Positions 1-12,469 of a stretch of 64,000 bases of DNA are shown one piece after another. Under the pieces are notes generated by a model. That model searched no databases and was not told the origin of the DNA. It saw only the letters and a program-made list of their open reading frames with translations. Both the position numbers and the translations under genes were made by a program. Source of the DNA: Stenopsyche tienmushanensis (taxonomy: Eukaryota > Arthropoda > Insecta > Trichoptera > Stenopsychidae); assembly GCA_008973525.1 (NCBI GenBank), contig WACJ01000061.1:1-64000 (forward strand), written 5' to 3'. Position 1 is the stretch's first letter. Each line of letters starts with the position of its first letter.

Positions 1-2071
1 CTTATTCTGCACAAGCTATCCTGATATACTCTGCGGTAGAAAATTGTGACCCTTTATAGCTAAGGAGTGCTTCCATGAAGCTCGTGGACGTCCGGTTGAA
101 CGAAAACGTGAGGATTATAAGTGGTACTTTAAATCTCACTCCATATCCATACTTCTTTCTGCTTGCCCACACAATCCCTCACAATATGATAGAAATTTTC
201 ATATTAATTATAATGAAAGAGTTTTCATACGATTATTGTTAAAATATGTTTTTTTATTTATAAAAGTCGTTAATGAATAAATTCTCTCTCAAACTTAAAT
301 GCATTTTTTGGGTCATATTTGCTTTAAGTTCAAAAATTTTATATTTACATTAGCAAATTCAGAAAATTTGTTAATCAAGTGATATTAAATTGTTAAATTA
401 TAAACATATTATAGATATACCATCAAAAAACGCTCAATAATTTATCTAATTTATTAACAACAGATTGGTCCATATTGAAAAATGCTTGGCGTGTAATATA
501 TTAAGCTTCATTACAGTAAAATTATAATTTTTAATGTGATATGTTTAAGATGAGTATGAAGTCTACTTAGGGAAGTGAGTCGTTTGAAGATGGCCTTTAT
601 ACCAGTCGTCGTATGAAAGTTACTTCAGAAAGCTACGCAAATTAAGGCATGCTGAATAGCAACTAAAAGGAGATTCATGGAAAATAGTATGATTGTATGA
701 TGATCATTGAAAGACTTTCTTTTGAAATATGACTAAAAATATTGATAAGTGATGATTAATACCCTTAAAAATAAATTTAAGGGATATGACTGTGTTTAAT
801 AACAGTGAAGTTACATCTTATCATACAAATTTTTAAAAAGGACGGAGTAGCTCTTGTCCGCCCTTGAGTGACCCGGTTTTGCGAGTCACATTTTTAGATT
901 GTTCAGCAATAAAATGAGAGCAGATAAATCCTTCGGCTGATCAGAAGTGACAAGCATTTTCCACTTTCTGACTTGTAGACCGAAGTAATTGGGAAGACTT
1001 ATTTTTAGAGAAACATATTTTTCCAAACAGAAACCGGATCATTCTGGGATGTTTCGCTTACGAGGCACGCTTCTGGTAGCGATTGTGTTTAACTTTCGGG
1101 CTCGGAAGTACTTTTGTACGTCAATTACACTCGTTTGTCCTCTGCCCCATAAAATATGCTATTTAAAAGTTGCTTTTTTGTACGAAAATAGCTTCGTTGT
1201 TGACTAAAAATAAACAAAATCTTCATAGAAAACTGAAAGTGAGTAAAGACTATTTTGAGACAATATTGTTATAAATATATCAATTGTAATGGCATTCGAT
1301 AATCCTTTATGTTTGAGACATCAAAAGACATCAATTGTCATGGAGATATTTCAGCCAAAATAGTAAAATTGATTCCACAAAATTTAAAAACCAAATCACG
1401 TATATAAAAGACTAGGATCCTCTGCAGTAGTACTGCTGTGTCACGTTTTTCATTTGCTAATAAACATTGTCTTTAAATAAATTTATCAACAAGATTATTT
1501 TATTATAAGTGACCCAATTAAAAGATAAGAAAGAAGAAATGAAGAATATGCAGTTTATTTGTTTGAAATTATGAAAGTCGATTTTTGATATTAAATAAGT
1601 ATATGATTTTTTAAGGCTTAATATTTTGATAGTAAATAAGTAATATTTAACAGATTCTATAAGTTTAGCACACACTCCATACCGACATACAAAGTGTCGA
1701 ATCGATTAGCGACTTTACATTATAAAGTCATTAAAGTCCCATCAAGCAAACAATTTAGCTTTTTTGTTGATAAACCGAGTTTAATTATCGCTTTCTAAGA
1801 TTGTCTTTAAACAACGATTATATTTTATCCATGGAAATCGATTAGTACAAATTCGGCGATTTGATTGCCAATATATTTTGAATTTGCTTGGAATATTACG
1901 ATGTAAGTTTTATTGGGTATTGACCCAATTTTATAATATCGGCATCTCTAAATGTGTTTCCGTAGGAACGTTATAAAAGCAAAGTATTGCTATTTTTAAT
2001 TCCCTAATTAAAAACACTAATTGTGATTAATCCATTATAGACAAACAGGATATAATTGATATACTTGTTAA
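1..2071. other. AT-rich sequence with no recognised gene
   Basis: All six frames were read. Only short chance ORFs occur. The stretch 840-1200 is slightly richer in GC but gives no recognisable protein and no convincing splice-site pair. If the minus-strand gene at 14.7-31.8 kb continues leftward, this could be intron or downstream sequence. Confidence 0.5.
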
Positions 2072-2640
2072 CTATTTTCAACATAATTGCCATCCCGTAC
2101 AATGCATATATCTAGTGAGCCATAGCACAAGCTTCTTTTTTCCCTCCTCAAAGAACTCTCTCGCCAGCTCCTTCTTCCACTTTAGAACGTCTTCCTGCTC
2201 TTGATCATTGGTTGAAAATTTAATTCCTCCCATGTGTTCTTTCAGGGAGAAGAAAATATAATTACCTGGAGGTGCTAAATCAGGAGAATACGGGGAGTGG
2301 TTCAAAACATCCCAACCAAATAAGTTCAAGAGCGCCTTGTTGGCTAAGGCTGTGTGAGAACGTGCAATAAGCACACTCCTCTTGTCAGAATACCCCTCCT
2401 TTGGTTTTGAATGCTTCTTTTGAGTTTTTTCAGGGTAGTATCATTTTGCATTGATGGTCTCTCCCTGAGGCAGAAATTTGACCTAAACCCATAATACAGA
2501 GGCCATGAATTTTTTGCCCGAAATTGTGGTTTTAAAATTTTTGGCAGATGGGGAATTGGTGTGACGACTTGTTTCTCGTCTCTGTCGACTTTTTTTTGAC
2601 TCAGAATGAGCCACCCACTTTTTATCTCTGGTCCTATTCG
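2072..2640 (-). pseudogene. mariner transposase relic (catalytic half, frameshifted)
   Basis: This is the C-terminal catalytic part of a mariner (SETMAR-type) transposase, the enzyme that cuts and pastes its own element at TA sites. Reading from 2640 downward, TRDKKWV stands where these enzymes have TGDEKWV (first catalytic Asp present, next Glu changed to Lys). It is followed by MASVLWV, FLPQGETINA and a SHTALANKALLNLFGWDVL block. The third-Asp region reads YSPDLAPPGNYIFF, so the expected Asp is Asn. The second catalytic segment (LLHDNARPH in the family) is destroyed by a short deletion or frameshift near 2365. The ending DGNYVEN is in another frame, just before a stop at 2074-2072. At least two frameshifts and three stops make it dead. 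The N-terminal DNA-binding part and terminal repeats were not found. Confidence 0.85.
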
Positions 2641-4984
2641 CAAATGGACACTACAACGTGAATTTACGTATTGACGTGTTCCTGCTATGCTCGCTTTATC
2701 AGGAAATCCCTCTCTATCACTCAGTATAGAAAACCCTTAAAAAACAAAAAAAACCACAGCCCTATCAATAATTATTAATTCTTCCTCGATAGCTATAATA
2801 TTCATCCATCTTTCCAATAATTATAATATGTCATTTGCATAAAAATCTTTAATTGGGAATGAAAAATGGATATCGAGACCCGTTTTACTTCTTTTATAAA
2901 ATTTTGGCGGCCAAAAGTTGATCTACATAAATGGTAATCCGATGGATCGAGATTAAATGAATTTAGTAGATGAATAATTACATTTTATTCATATTCTATT
3001 AATTTATTCTGTGTAATAGCTGCATGAAATCCCGTATTATCATATTGAAAAAATATGCTTCTTCTGTTGAATATTCTAGGATTTTAATACGTTTAGCAAT
3101 ATTTTTGAATTTCAAAATGAATTATTTCGTTATAATTCCAACATATAGACAAAAGGACCTTGTTGAACAATTCAATTTTGATGCCAGTAGTGATGCTGAG
3201 AGCTATGAAACTCAAAGGCTAACATGGACCAAATTTAAATAAATAAGTTTAGATGGGCTGCAAAAAAATGCAAATTTTCATATATAAATTTGAGGTCCTC
3301 TAGATCCATTTGGCCCTCGATAAGCACGTTTTTTTTATTACGATTTCACTATTACGCGGCACCAGGACACAGAAAAGACTTAATTTTTCAATTGATGGTA
3401 TTTCAACCACGATTTCGATGAATATATGCTTTGAGCACGTTCTTATATCTGGGCCTAGAGGTAAATTTGCTACTGGTACGGAAATAAAGAAATAAAAAAG
3501 GACAATTTAATCAATTTAATGTGTTCTTCCTGACACTCGGCATCTCTTCTTCGCTACTGAAGTACTTCTTTCAAAACCTGACTCAAGGTGAGCATCATTT
3601 ATGCTGGTCGATCTGGCTGGAGACATATTTCTATTTATAAGTGAAAATATAACTGCTCCACCGATAAGTACTTCCAAACATGGAAATTATTTCAAATGCG
3701 AAGCTTCGTGTGTTTTCAAATTTATCTAGTAAATATCTGTAAATATCAGACATGCCAACTTCAATAAATTTTGGTTTCAAATTTGAATTTCAATCACCTT
3801 TATTTGTTGAAAAATTCAAAATAAGTAAAGAAAATTTGCCACCCAAGGAATTAAAATCTATAAATCTTTTTTTAAACTCTAAGACATAATTATTTTCCGC
3901 ATACCTTTTATTATTATAGTATTTGGTTAGTTTTGTTCATTGGGCAGCAAAAATATTATTTTTGAGCCGCATGCGTTCCGCGTGTTTGACAACTCTGTTT
4001 GAGAAAGCCAATGCTTTTTACGATATTGACTCAAGCACATAGTCCAATTTTCATCTTCTATCATGAAATGGTGAAAAATATTGAGTTTTTCTTTAATGTT
4101 ATTAGATATAGACACATTCGAACTCGTAAATATTTGCTTTCATAACTTAAATGATGCGGTATCCATATTTCCTGTTTATGAATCTTGTAAATTATTTTTA
4201 AATATTATTGCACGCTAGACTAACATTATTTCAGCGTATCTGCTATCTATTGAATCATTTTGTCGGATTTACTTCAAGTTTACTGCTTATCAATAATTAT
4301 GGTGACACTGCTAAACAGGCAAGACATTACTTTCTTGATGAAATTCGTACAACATACAATTCCGGGATCGAAATTTTGGCTCGGGATTGGATTCCCTAAT
4401 CATAAGGATGACTATAAGGACCTGCTTGTTATTGCTAAAAGTCTTTTTTTGCTCATATTTCTAATCCAATAGAAAAAACTGTTGATTATTGACCCGATAT
4501 ATATTTTTTTAAGTGGCTTTTAGCAATTCTTTTTATGAGAATATTGACGATTATTTTATTTACAAGTTTTTCATACCGAATATATGTTTTGAAAATGTCA
4601 TCGCCAGCCACACTTCTAGATTTGAATCCATGATGGTTAAATTACTAGTCCGACCGCTTAATCGTGGAACTACATACAGGTACAATGAAAGATATTTATG
4701 TTTAGCAAACTTAAAGCGATTTAGAAGATGAAATTAAATAAAATTTATTCATTCTCATCCCTTCCCGAAACCTTTTGTTCTATTTTTATTTCAAAACAGC
4801 AGTATGTCGTTCGATCGTAGTTTATTTTCATGTTTTTGAAATACGCTTGAAAAGGGTAAACGAAATTCGGCTGTCGAATAAATTGACAACAGCAGGGGGT
4901 GGGTACCTTATGATTCCAGCATGGCAGTTTATTTTTTAACCGGAGCAATAAGCCCCTGAAAATCAATTGGGTATATGGCAAACC
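2641..4984. other. no recognised gene
   Basis: AT-rich sequence with several ORFs of 60-70 codons, none resembling a known family or flanked by good splice signals. The 5' part of the mariner relic should lie at 2641-3300, but I could not read it there. Confidence 0.45.
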
Positions 4985-5290
4985 GATGTCACAGTGTCAT
5001 GGCGTCACTTTAGCTGGGGAAACTCGGGCTATGTACCGACAGTACACATTTAGTGATCGGTCCCGATGGCACTTCCCATAATTGGATTGCCGCCACAGAA
5101 TCACTGGGGAAGTCCCTCACACCTCACAGGAGCCCTCTTCGCCCTCTATACCCCGTTCGGCAGTTTCCTCTTCCTCTTTGGCCCCGCACCCATATCCGCT
5201 TCCTGCCGTTCCTTCCATTTCCCTCACTCAGAGGTGATAATTACACCACCGAGCTGACTCCATATTGTAGCCGCATTTTTCTGCTAAACA
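4985..5290. other. GC-rich island of unknown role
   Basis: The island is clearly richer in C and G than its surroundings. On the plus strand it is pyrimidine-rich (CTTCCTCTTTGGCC-like runs), with an open frame from 5053 to 5301. The minus strand gives a Glu/Gly-rich frame that soon stops. No protein domain is recognisable. It could be an untranslated exon, a regulatory element or part of an old repeat. Confidence 0.3.
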
Positions 5291-7789
5291 GGAAACACTA
5301 AAGTCTGCAGCGTTAATCTCTTCCGTACCGCCAATGGCAAAAGACGAATAAATCACAAACGAGCAAAGGCCAATTTATTCGTCGTAAATTCTCCAACAGG
5401 AGATTATGCAGCCAAACAGGAAGCTGGATATGACTCACCAGCGCCCTTAACATATTGAAAATATAAAACTTTTAGCATCCGATAATCTAGGCCAATTTCA
5501 ACACCGGAAAATAATTTAGCAACAAATTTTCGCGAGTATGGAAATTTGATTCCCAACTACGATAACAAACGAAAACGAGCATCTAAATTATTTTTAAAGG
5601 ATACAAAAGCACAAAATTAACTTCTCGTTGATTAATCATATACGTATTGCGTGCCGCTAATTTATATACCAAACCATCAGGATTTACTATTTTTACTGAT
5701 TTAATTAAAGGATAAGGTCAACTTATGGCTAACAAAGCTTTTATTTGCTTAATTACAAGTCTTGTTATTCGCTGATAGTCAACAAACATTAATTTGAGGT
5801 GATCTGATCTGAATGGGTTTTTAATACAGAGTGGGCCAAAAGTCATTTTCTATACAAATAAATTTGTAATCATAAAATTAATGTATTTGGTTTTAATTCG
5901 TTTCTTATAAAATAATATATATAAATAGCATCATAAATTACAAATAATTTTATGTTGTCCAAAATAATTATGACAGTGACGTCTTAAGGTATGTTTCTGC
6001 CTTGTTGGTTAAAAAAAAACTTCGTGTATCGGAAAAAACCAATGTTAGTAAATTATATGCAATATAAATAAAATTCGCAAATCTATAGGCTGATGAAAAG
6101 AAGCTGCATCACGCGAAGCTGAGGAGAGGAGAAACTTAAAACTACTTTTTCTAAGCTCACGGAAGTGCTACTATACGCCTTAGATGATCATTCTTTATAA
6201 AATTTGGCAGGCTTGTATACAATAAATGTCTTTATCGTTTGACCTATAATTATCTAAAAATATTTAAACGTTTTTATTTAATTAATAAAAAAGTACAAAA
6301 CATGTTGTTAAAAACACAAACTTTTATTTGATTGCTCATTAGTTTTTTATTTTCAAATATTTCTTCTTAATAATAAGACAAAATATACATAATATTGTTC
6401 AAAATAAAAATTTGTTGAATTTTTTTGCTGCAAATTACCTATCTAGGAGTTAGGACTTCTTAAGCTTTTTTCGATATGATGATCATTAAATTCAATAATA
6501 TTACTGTATAACAAGTATTGATACTGTAGTTTAGATTCTTATTGTAAAAGTTTGGGTTCAAATTATGTTTTTTTTTTAAAAAACATGATAGCATGTTTGA
6601 TTAACTTTGGGGTTACGGGATGTCTTAAATAAACGACAAGTGCTTGTTAAATTTAAAATAGCTACACACATATATATGAATGAGTGCTAAGAGTTGAATA
6701 ATTGAATTGTGACTCAATTGAGTCTCGTGGGTGTGGTAAATTCGATTGTACAGCGTTGTCTTCGTTCGAAAAGAAGTTATTTATTTAAACTCGGAAAGGT
6801 TTTATATCGAAAGAAAGTTTTGTATTGGCTTTCGACTGTTTACTTACAGGGCCTCTACGGTGGGCGTAACAATCACGCAACTTTTCACGTAACAAAAAAT
6901 ACCGAGAGAGCCTTAAATTACGTATCGCATCGGAAAAAATAGGAAAAAGTGAACCTGTTTACGCTTATCACGGAAAACTTATTCAATTCATTTTCGCGCA
7001 CCCCCAACGCGGAGGCGGTATAAATTAAAATACACACCTATATATATCAGGGAAGGCACTCGAGTTTACCCATGAAACACATATAACTTTTAATAAATTC
7101 CTATCTCCGGTTAGATAAAAACTTCAACTTCGCATTTAACTTTGAGCACCTACCTCGTTCAAATTACTACTGGGGTCGGGGATGGGTCATGGTGCGGGAA
7201 AAGCGTCCATTTTCAGATAGATATGCGTGGTGAACTCTAACTCAATATTCACTCATATATTTTCACCGGGGCAAAGAGCTGTGAAGAAAATTTTCTTTCA
7301 GCTCTGCAACTTTATCATTTTTATAAAAACCGTTGGCGAAAAATGAACGAGCTGGTGGCACTAAGATCCACTCTCGAGGGAGGCGCCGAACTAAAAATCT
7401 ATTTTCTGTAATAGGTTTCTGTGATTGTTGAAGGCAAATGGAATAAAGGCCCTCAGAAGGTTTTTGTGAAATTGATTCAATATTTAAAATGGAATTTTTG
7501 CTCTATCGACGATTTCAAACAATACTAAAACGAATGAAGCGATTAACAAAATTTCAATTTTTCTTAGAAATTCAATCAAGAAAACAATGGTTTTATTTAA
7601 AAAATAAAGAGTTGAATCATTTATCTGATTGCTTCCATTTCGGACCAATTTAAAAAACTTATTTTTTAAAATTTATTACCCAAACACATTGATATTAGCA
7701 TAAAATATTCATTGATTATCTTTTTAATATCAATTAAAATGCTACCGACTATTGAGATGATATTAGAACACACCCTATAACACACATGC
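5291..7789. other. no recognised gene
   Basis: AT-rich sequence. A short motif GAGTGGGCCAAAAGTC at about 5829 resembles the ends of some Tc1/mariner elements, but no partner end was found. The 6950-7400 stretch is somewhat less AT-rich but has no readable exon. Confidence 0.4.
5984..6007 (+). repeat. short dispersed repeat, copy 1
   Basis: TTAAGG followed by GTTTCTGCCTTGTTG also occurs at 32663-32686 in the same orientation, with 15 identical bases at its core. It looks like a transposon end rather than chance, but neither copy has a visible partner terminus. Confidence 0.35.
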
Positions 7790-7843
7790 CCATGATTGAA
7801 ACAGGTTCTGTGCAATATTTTACTTGTTTCACTATTTGAAATT
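7790..7843 (+). repeat. dispersed repeat, copy 1 (partner at 44631)
   Basis: About 54 bases share most positions with 44631-44684 in the same orientation. The exact core is AGGTTCTGTGCAATATTT. It lies about 120 bases beyond the 3' end of the hAT relic and may be part of it, although no hAT terminal repeat is clear here. Confidence 0.5.
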
Positions 7844-7962
7844 AAAAAAAGATGATGTAGTCTTCAATTGCCTTTAAATATGGAATAATTGTTGCTATTT
7901 CTATTGTTTCTATAGGACGGCATCAATAAAGATTTCCACTTACTTTTTTGTATGAGTTCAAA

Positions 7963-8883
7963 TTAGGATAAAATGCTTGCCAATAAAAAGATCAATTTTT
8001 GGAGAAGGATCGATTTGTGTGAAAAAAAATGAAAAATGGCACTAAAAAATTCGCTCCGAAAATATAGTTTTCGTGTCAATATAGTTTCTTCTTCTTTCAG
8101 CTCAGGGAAGTGATGTTGAATTTTGTTTTTAAGGGATTTTTGATGCCCAGTAATCTCCTTCAAATTTTCATTTATTTCATCTTCAGATTCATCTACCATA
8201 CTCCAGACTTTCTCAAACATGGCAATGTTTGCAAGATTTGTTTTTCTTCACCAGTTTTGCAGCTTGGATGAAAATGCCCCGAGATGATCATTAAATGTGA
8301 TAATATTCGTTTCCTTTCCATGAAGTTTCAGGTTAAGCCTATTTTGTTGTTCTAATATATCTGCTAGACATGCTACTTTTTTTAACCAAGCTTTGTCGTT
8401 AAAGTATACCAAAAGATCATGTTTCTCTTGCACCTTTAAAAACAACTTGATTTCATCTTTCAATTCATAGACGTGATTCACAACATTTCCTTTCAACAAT
8501 CAACATACTGCATTGTAGAAAAGAAGAATCTCCCATTCCGCCATCTTCAACATGCAAGGTTTTATGAGCTTTTCTCCTATCGTTTTTAGTTTTTGGTTGG
8601 CAATTTCCAATACGACTTCATATAATACTTGCACTGATGCTGTGTTCACTTCTTGAAAACTTCCAAATCGATCAAGTCTCTGATGTTTGCAACTAGTTTC
8701 ATGTTGACGAAAGAACTCCAAATCCTTTTTAGTGTATTCTGAATGATTTGTCTCTATGAAATGTTTGAGTTTTGAAGGTATCATAGACTCATGACTGAGA
8801 ATAACTTTGCAAAATACACATTGTGGGTTCTCTATCTTATTGCTAGTCAAGTTAGTAAATCCGAATTTCAGATATTCTTCTGA
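7963..8883 (-). pseudogene. ZBED5-like hAT transposase, internally deleted
   Basis: The reading runs from 8883 downward. SEEYLKFGFTN is followed by a BED-type zinc finger with CVFC and a KLKHFIETNH segment (C2H2 ligands intact, about residues 22-50 of this fragment). The line continues through EKLIKPCMLKMAE and then jumps to LLFYNAVC-stop-LLKGNVVNH. In relatives, roughly 200 residues including part of the RNase-H-like core lie between these two blocks, so the copy has a large internal deletion. A TGA at about 8497 replaces the conserved Trp of the RWLSKGNV motif. ELKDEIKLFL and LADILEQQNRLNL follow. After a frameshift near 8220 comes MFEKVW...HHFPELKEEE. A stop just before SEEYLKF and these breaks mean it cannot make an active enzyme. 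Confidence 0.85.
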
Positions 8884-9543
8884 TTATTTATATTTTTTCC
8901 ATTGTTGGGGAAAGAATAAAGTAAATTTCTGAATAATTTAATTTAATTGCTGTTTTGTGTGTTTTGTTGTTGTTCATGTTTTTAAGTTTTGCAGTAATTC
9001 TATCATGAAAGGCTGAGCTGATTCGATTGGAATAAATTTAGCTCTGGTTTCTAGAACGATATCGAGATCCAGAACGGAGGATATCAGTTGGTGATTTTTA
9101 TTGATGCAGTTTTAACGCTTGCAGTCGGTCTGTTCATATGCCAGTCTTGCTCTCAGCATCCCTCGCTGAAGACCACCGGGAGGTAATCGGAAGAGATAGC
9201 TTCATAGGCTGCCATCTGAGACACGAACGGTATATTTCTGATTAGCGTCAGATTCAGGACGAACAGACCTCTGTTAATGAGAGACAGTGTGTGAAACATT
9301 GAGGAAAATGAATTGGGACGTTGTTTCGCAAGGAGAAAGATGGCAAGAATGTACCATGCAGATTTTCCCGGAGACATTTCCAATGGGGGTGTTAAACATT
9401 GAGGATACTCAAACTCTCTTCCATTTCAAACAATTGGGACAGTTTCAAAAAAATTGCATTAAAATGCGAATATTTTTTTATTGACTGTATAAATTGACGA
9501 TCCCCCAGAAAACCCATCGCGACCCATAGGTTGAGAACCTATG
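7963..9543 (-). mobile_element. hAT transposon relic, minus strand, 5' end preserved
   Basis: The 5' end is at 9543. Read on the minus strand it begins CATAGGTTCTCAACCTATGG and continues with GGTCGCGATGGG. This is the familiar end of ZBED5/Charlie-type hAT elements (CAGTGGTTCTCAACC in the family). About 660 bases of non-coding 5' sequence precede the decayed transposase at 8883-7963. I could not place the 3' terminal repeat or an 8-bp target duplication, so the low end is only the limit of recognisable coding sequence. Confidence 0.75.
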
Positions 9544-9551
9544 CTCTAGAA

Positions 9552-11889
9552 ATACTCATAACCGTCGTTAATGATGAAGATATAAAAGCCATAATGCGGC
9601 TTAAAAATGGGGCAGTAGTAAAATAAAATTGGAAATATGCGCTAGAAACTAAGTTATTTTAAGTATGTTAGTCTAATAAATTTGCATGGACCCATACTGT
9701 TCGCGCATAACCATTTCCAATTTAAATACTTTTAATCACAAGGATTTACCACATTTGCCTTATTAAATCAAATCGCTAACGAACTTTTTAAAGTTATGGG
9801 ATTTTAATTCTCACCTACGAATTCCAAACGTTTAATATTCGGTTTGATTAGAATAATATAATCGATATTTTTTTTTAGTTATAATTGTCTTATTAAAACA
9901 ATTTGGAAAAAGGAAAAAATGATTCATGGTTATAATTATATTTAAAACACACAGTAAAATGTAATTACATTAAAAATCATTATTGAGAAAATTATTCCCT
10001 TTATGCTCTAAATGCCATTCGGAAGAATAGCTCTTCACAACCCCTAAAGGTCTGCCCAAACTGCCTATTACCAAGATCACGTAAGAGAAACCGAGCTAAC
10101 GACGAAAACAATACAATCTTCTGCCATTTCAAAAAACTATCTCCGCTTCCTAGTTCTTGCCCTTTCCAAATTCAACATTCAAAAGAGCAAGTGATTCTGT
10201 GGTATACTTTGAGTCACGTAGGTCTTTACCCTAACCCGTCACTATCCTGGCAAGAAAAGGGTGTATCGATCTCCATGAATTTACTTTTTATTTTAATCAT
10301 CGCGATCATAATTTATTATCACCACTATCGTTCCAAATCTAATTCAATATTAAAAGCTTTCCAAATTAAAATGCCTCAATGTTTATATTTTGCGGCGAAT
10401 TAATTCAAATATGCATATTGAGCTTAATATACTCGTAGAACACATTATTTGCTTCATTCATTTTTATATACTTGGGTAAACTAATTTTGGAACATTTGAA
10501 ATTTCACCGACAATTATTGAAATTATTTCTTAGAAACATTCAAAGTTGCAGCATCTGGATCCTTTCATCTTTTCGACTTACAACGCGGTCCGTCACTGCC
10601 ATTTAAAACGATCCACGCTCTTAACAATGCCATAAACTTAAAATCGTAAACGAACTATTTTTGAGCATGAAACGTTTGAATTGTGCTTCAAAATGAACGT
10701 ATCGTCGGAAATAAAATTATTACGACTCTAAGTATTTGTCTTTGTCTGTATTAAATCATCTTGGATTTCGCTTAATACACTGGGACTTAAAAAAATAATT
10801 TTAAACTTGTACTTAAGCGCTAATGCTAAATCAATTTATTTAATGGCTGTTGATATATTTCATATTTTTTTTCGAACTTATCAATTAGTTTCATATAGTA
10901 AATGTATTTAATATATAGGGATTAAGAAGAAAAACATTACCATATAAAAAATCTTTTCCATAGAAAAGTCTTGTTATACCAATATCTGATATTGCGCTTT
11001 AAAAAGCGCTATCCCAATAATATCTTATAGCTGAATGTTAAATTAAAAAAACGATTCAAATTCCATGTAAAATTTGAAGCAGTGAATGTCTTTAAGGAAT
11101 TAAGAACAGATGTGGGTCGTGATCTATGGCCGCAACAACTGCTGGACGTCGCTATCTGTATTATCCGGATCAAAGAAGCGGCTTTATCGAGCAATAAGCT
11201 CGGATTAACATTTTCTAATATCGTAGGGAAATTAAACATGATTTTATGCTCCAGTAGATATCCTTAATTATGTAGTTGAACGCCTCCGAGCGCCACTTAT
11301 TGGTTTCTTTAAGTTTGGAAATGGTTGAAAATTGGCAAGAGTAAGTTGGGTGAGCAATGAGAGTGCGGCAACAATTCCCAGTTGAGCGCATTAATAATGC
11401 TCACGCTAGGGCGGGGACATGCTTTCCTACACTGTCGTATTGCACCACTATTCCATTGCACACTGGGCCCTATGGAATCACAGCTTAAATCTTTTTTCGG
11501 GAATATTATTTTTCATACTAAAAATTATGTAACGCGTAAGTAAATATACACAGCATTTATTTATTTTTATAACACAAGAGCTTGAGGCACTCAAAACACA
11601 CATACAACCGCAAAGCTATAAGCAACAATGTTTGCCAACATTTCAAGTAAGGAACTAATTGAAATCCTGCCTGCTAATCAAATAGAGTTTCTGCTCTTAG
11701 TGTGGTAAAGTCTCAGTTTATCGTTGTCAGAATATAGCTAACAATAAATGATTGTCTACTGCTTGTATACATTACAATACAAATGATATATAGAAAGAGT
11801 TTTTGTATTCTTGTGGGATTTTAATAATATTTTTCTTCACAACATGTCATCCTTTTATAGTTGTAGGTGATTTTCATGATGTGGTGATG
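9552..11889. other. no recognised gene
   Basis: AT-rich, with weak GC-richer patches at 10010-10260, 11080-11260 and 11280-11480. ORFs on opposite strands at 11009-11267 overlap, and neither has family resemblance. No repeats beyond simple AT tracts were noticed. Confidence 0.4.
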
Positions 11890-11897
11890 ATATACAG

Positions 11898-12248
11898 CAG
11901 GGATGTCCAACCGGTCGATCCGGATCGACCGGTCGATCTTTAAGCAAAATTTGGTCGATCCCGACGACTTCCGTGAATTTAGAAAAAAAAAATTACTTAT
12001 ATATTTACATATTATATAGTATATATATAAATATATTTACAGCCGACGATGAAAAATAAAATTCCGGAGATCGAACTCTTTAGCTCGACTTGATTCGTGT
12101 TTATCTGCTAATTTGAGTTTTTATGTTTGAAGAAAGGAAAAAGAAACACCATAAATACATTTCCTATAAGAATCATATTAGAAGTCGATCCCGAGCCAAT
12201 TTTAAATTAAAAAGTAGCTCCCAAGACGAAAAAGGTTGGACAACCTTG
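11898..12248. mobile_element. 351-bp non-autonomous hAT element with 8-bp target duplication
   Basis: The left end is CAGGGATGTCCAAC and the right end is GTTGGACAACCTTG, an imperfect 14-bp inverted pair with 12 matches. The element is bracketed by identical 8-mers ATATACAG at 11890-11897 and 12249-12256. CA...TG ends with 8-bp duplications are the signature of hAT transposition. Just inside the left end a 24-bp perfect palindrome (11910-11933) built from ACCGGTCGATCC and its complement is followed by more GGTCGATC units. Related GTCGATCCCGAGCC lies near the right end. No transposase coding is present, so movement would need an enzyme supplied by a relative. Confidence 0.85.
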
Positions 12249-12378
12249 ATATACAGCAATTACATTTACATATATACAGAGTGTTTTGCCTTTGAACCGA
12301 CATATATATATTTTTTTTGGGGTTAGGGGGTCTTTTGCTACGTTTGCTACGAGCCAAAAAAAAATCTAAAAAAAATCT

Positions 12379-12469
12379 ATTTCGACAACCCTGATACTTA
12401 GGATATAAGGCCTGTGTATGAAACGTAGAAAAGACCCTTCTTATCCCAAAAAAAAAAAATGTCCATGTG
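12379..12469 (+). repeat. dispersed repeat, copy 1 (partner at 60128)
   Basis: The sequence begins ATTTCGACAACCCTGATACT and ends after an A-run with GTCCATGTG. It aligns over about 85 bases to 60128-60213 in the same orientation, at roughly three-quarters identity by eye. Both copies share TTAGGA-ATA-GG and a terminal A-rich tract before a CATG-containing end. The family is not recognised. Confidence 0.6.

Noticed and set aside
5829..5844. GAGTGGGCCAAAAGTC as a transposon end
   Set aside because: Suggestive wording, but no inverted partner or duplication was found.
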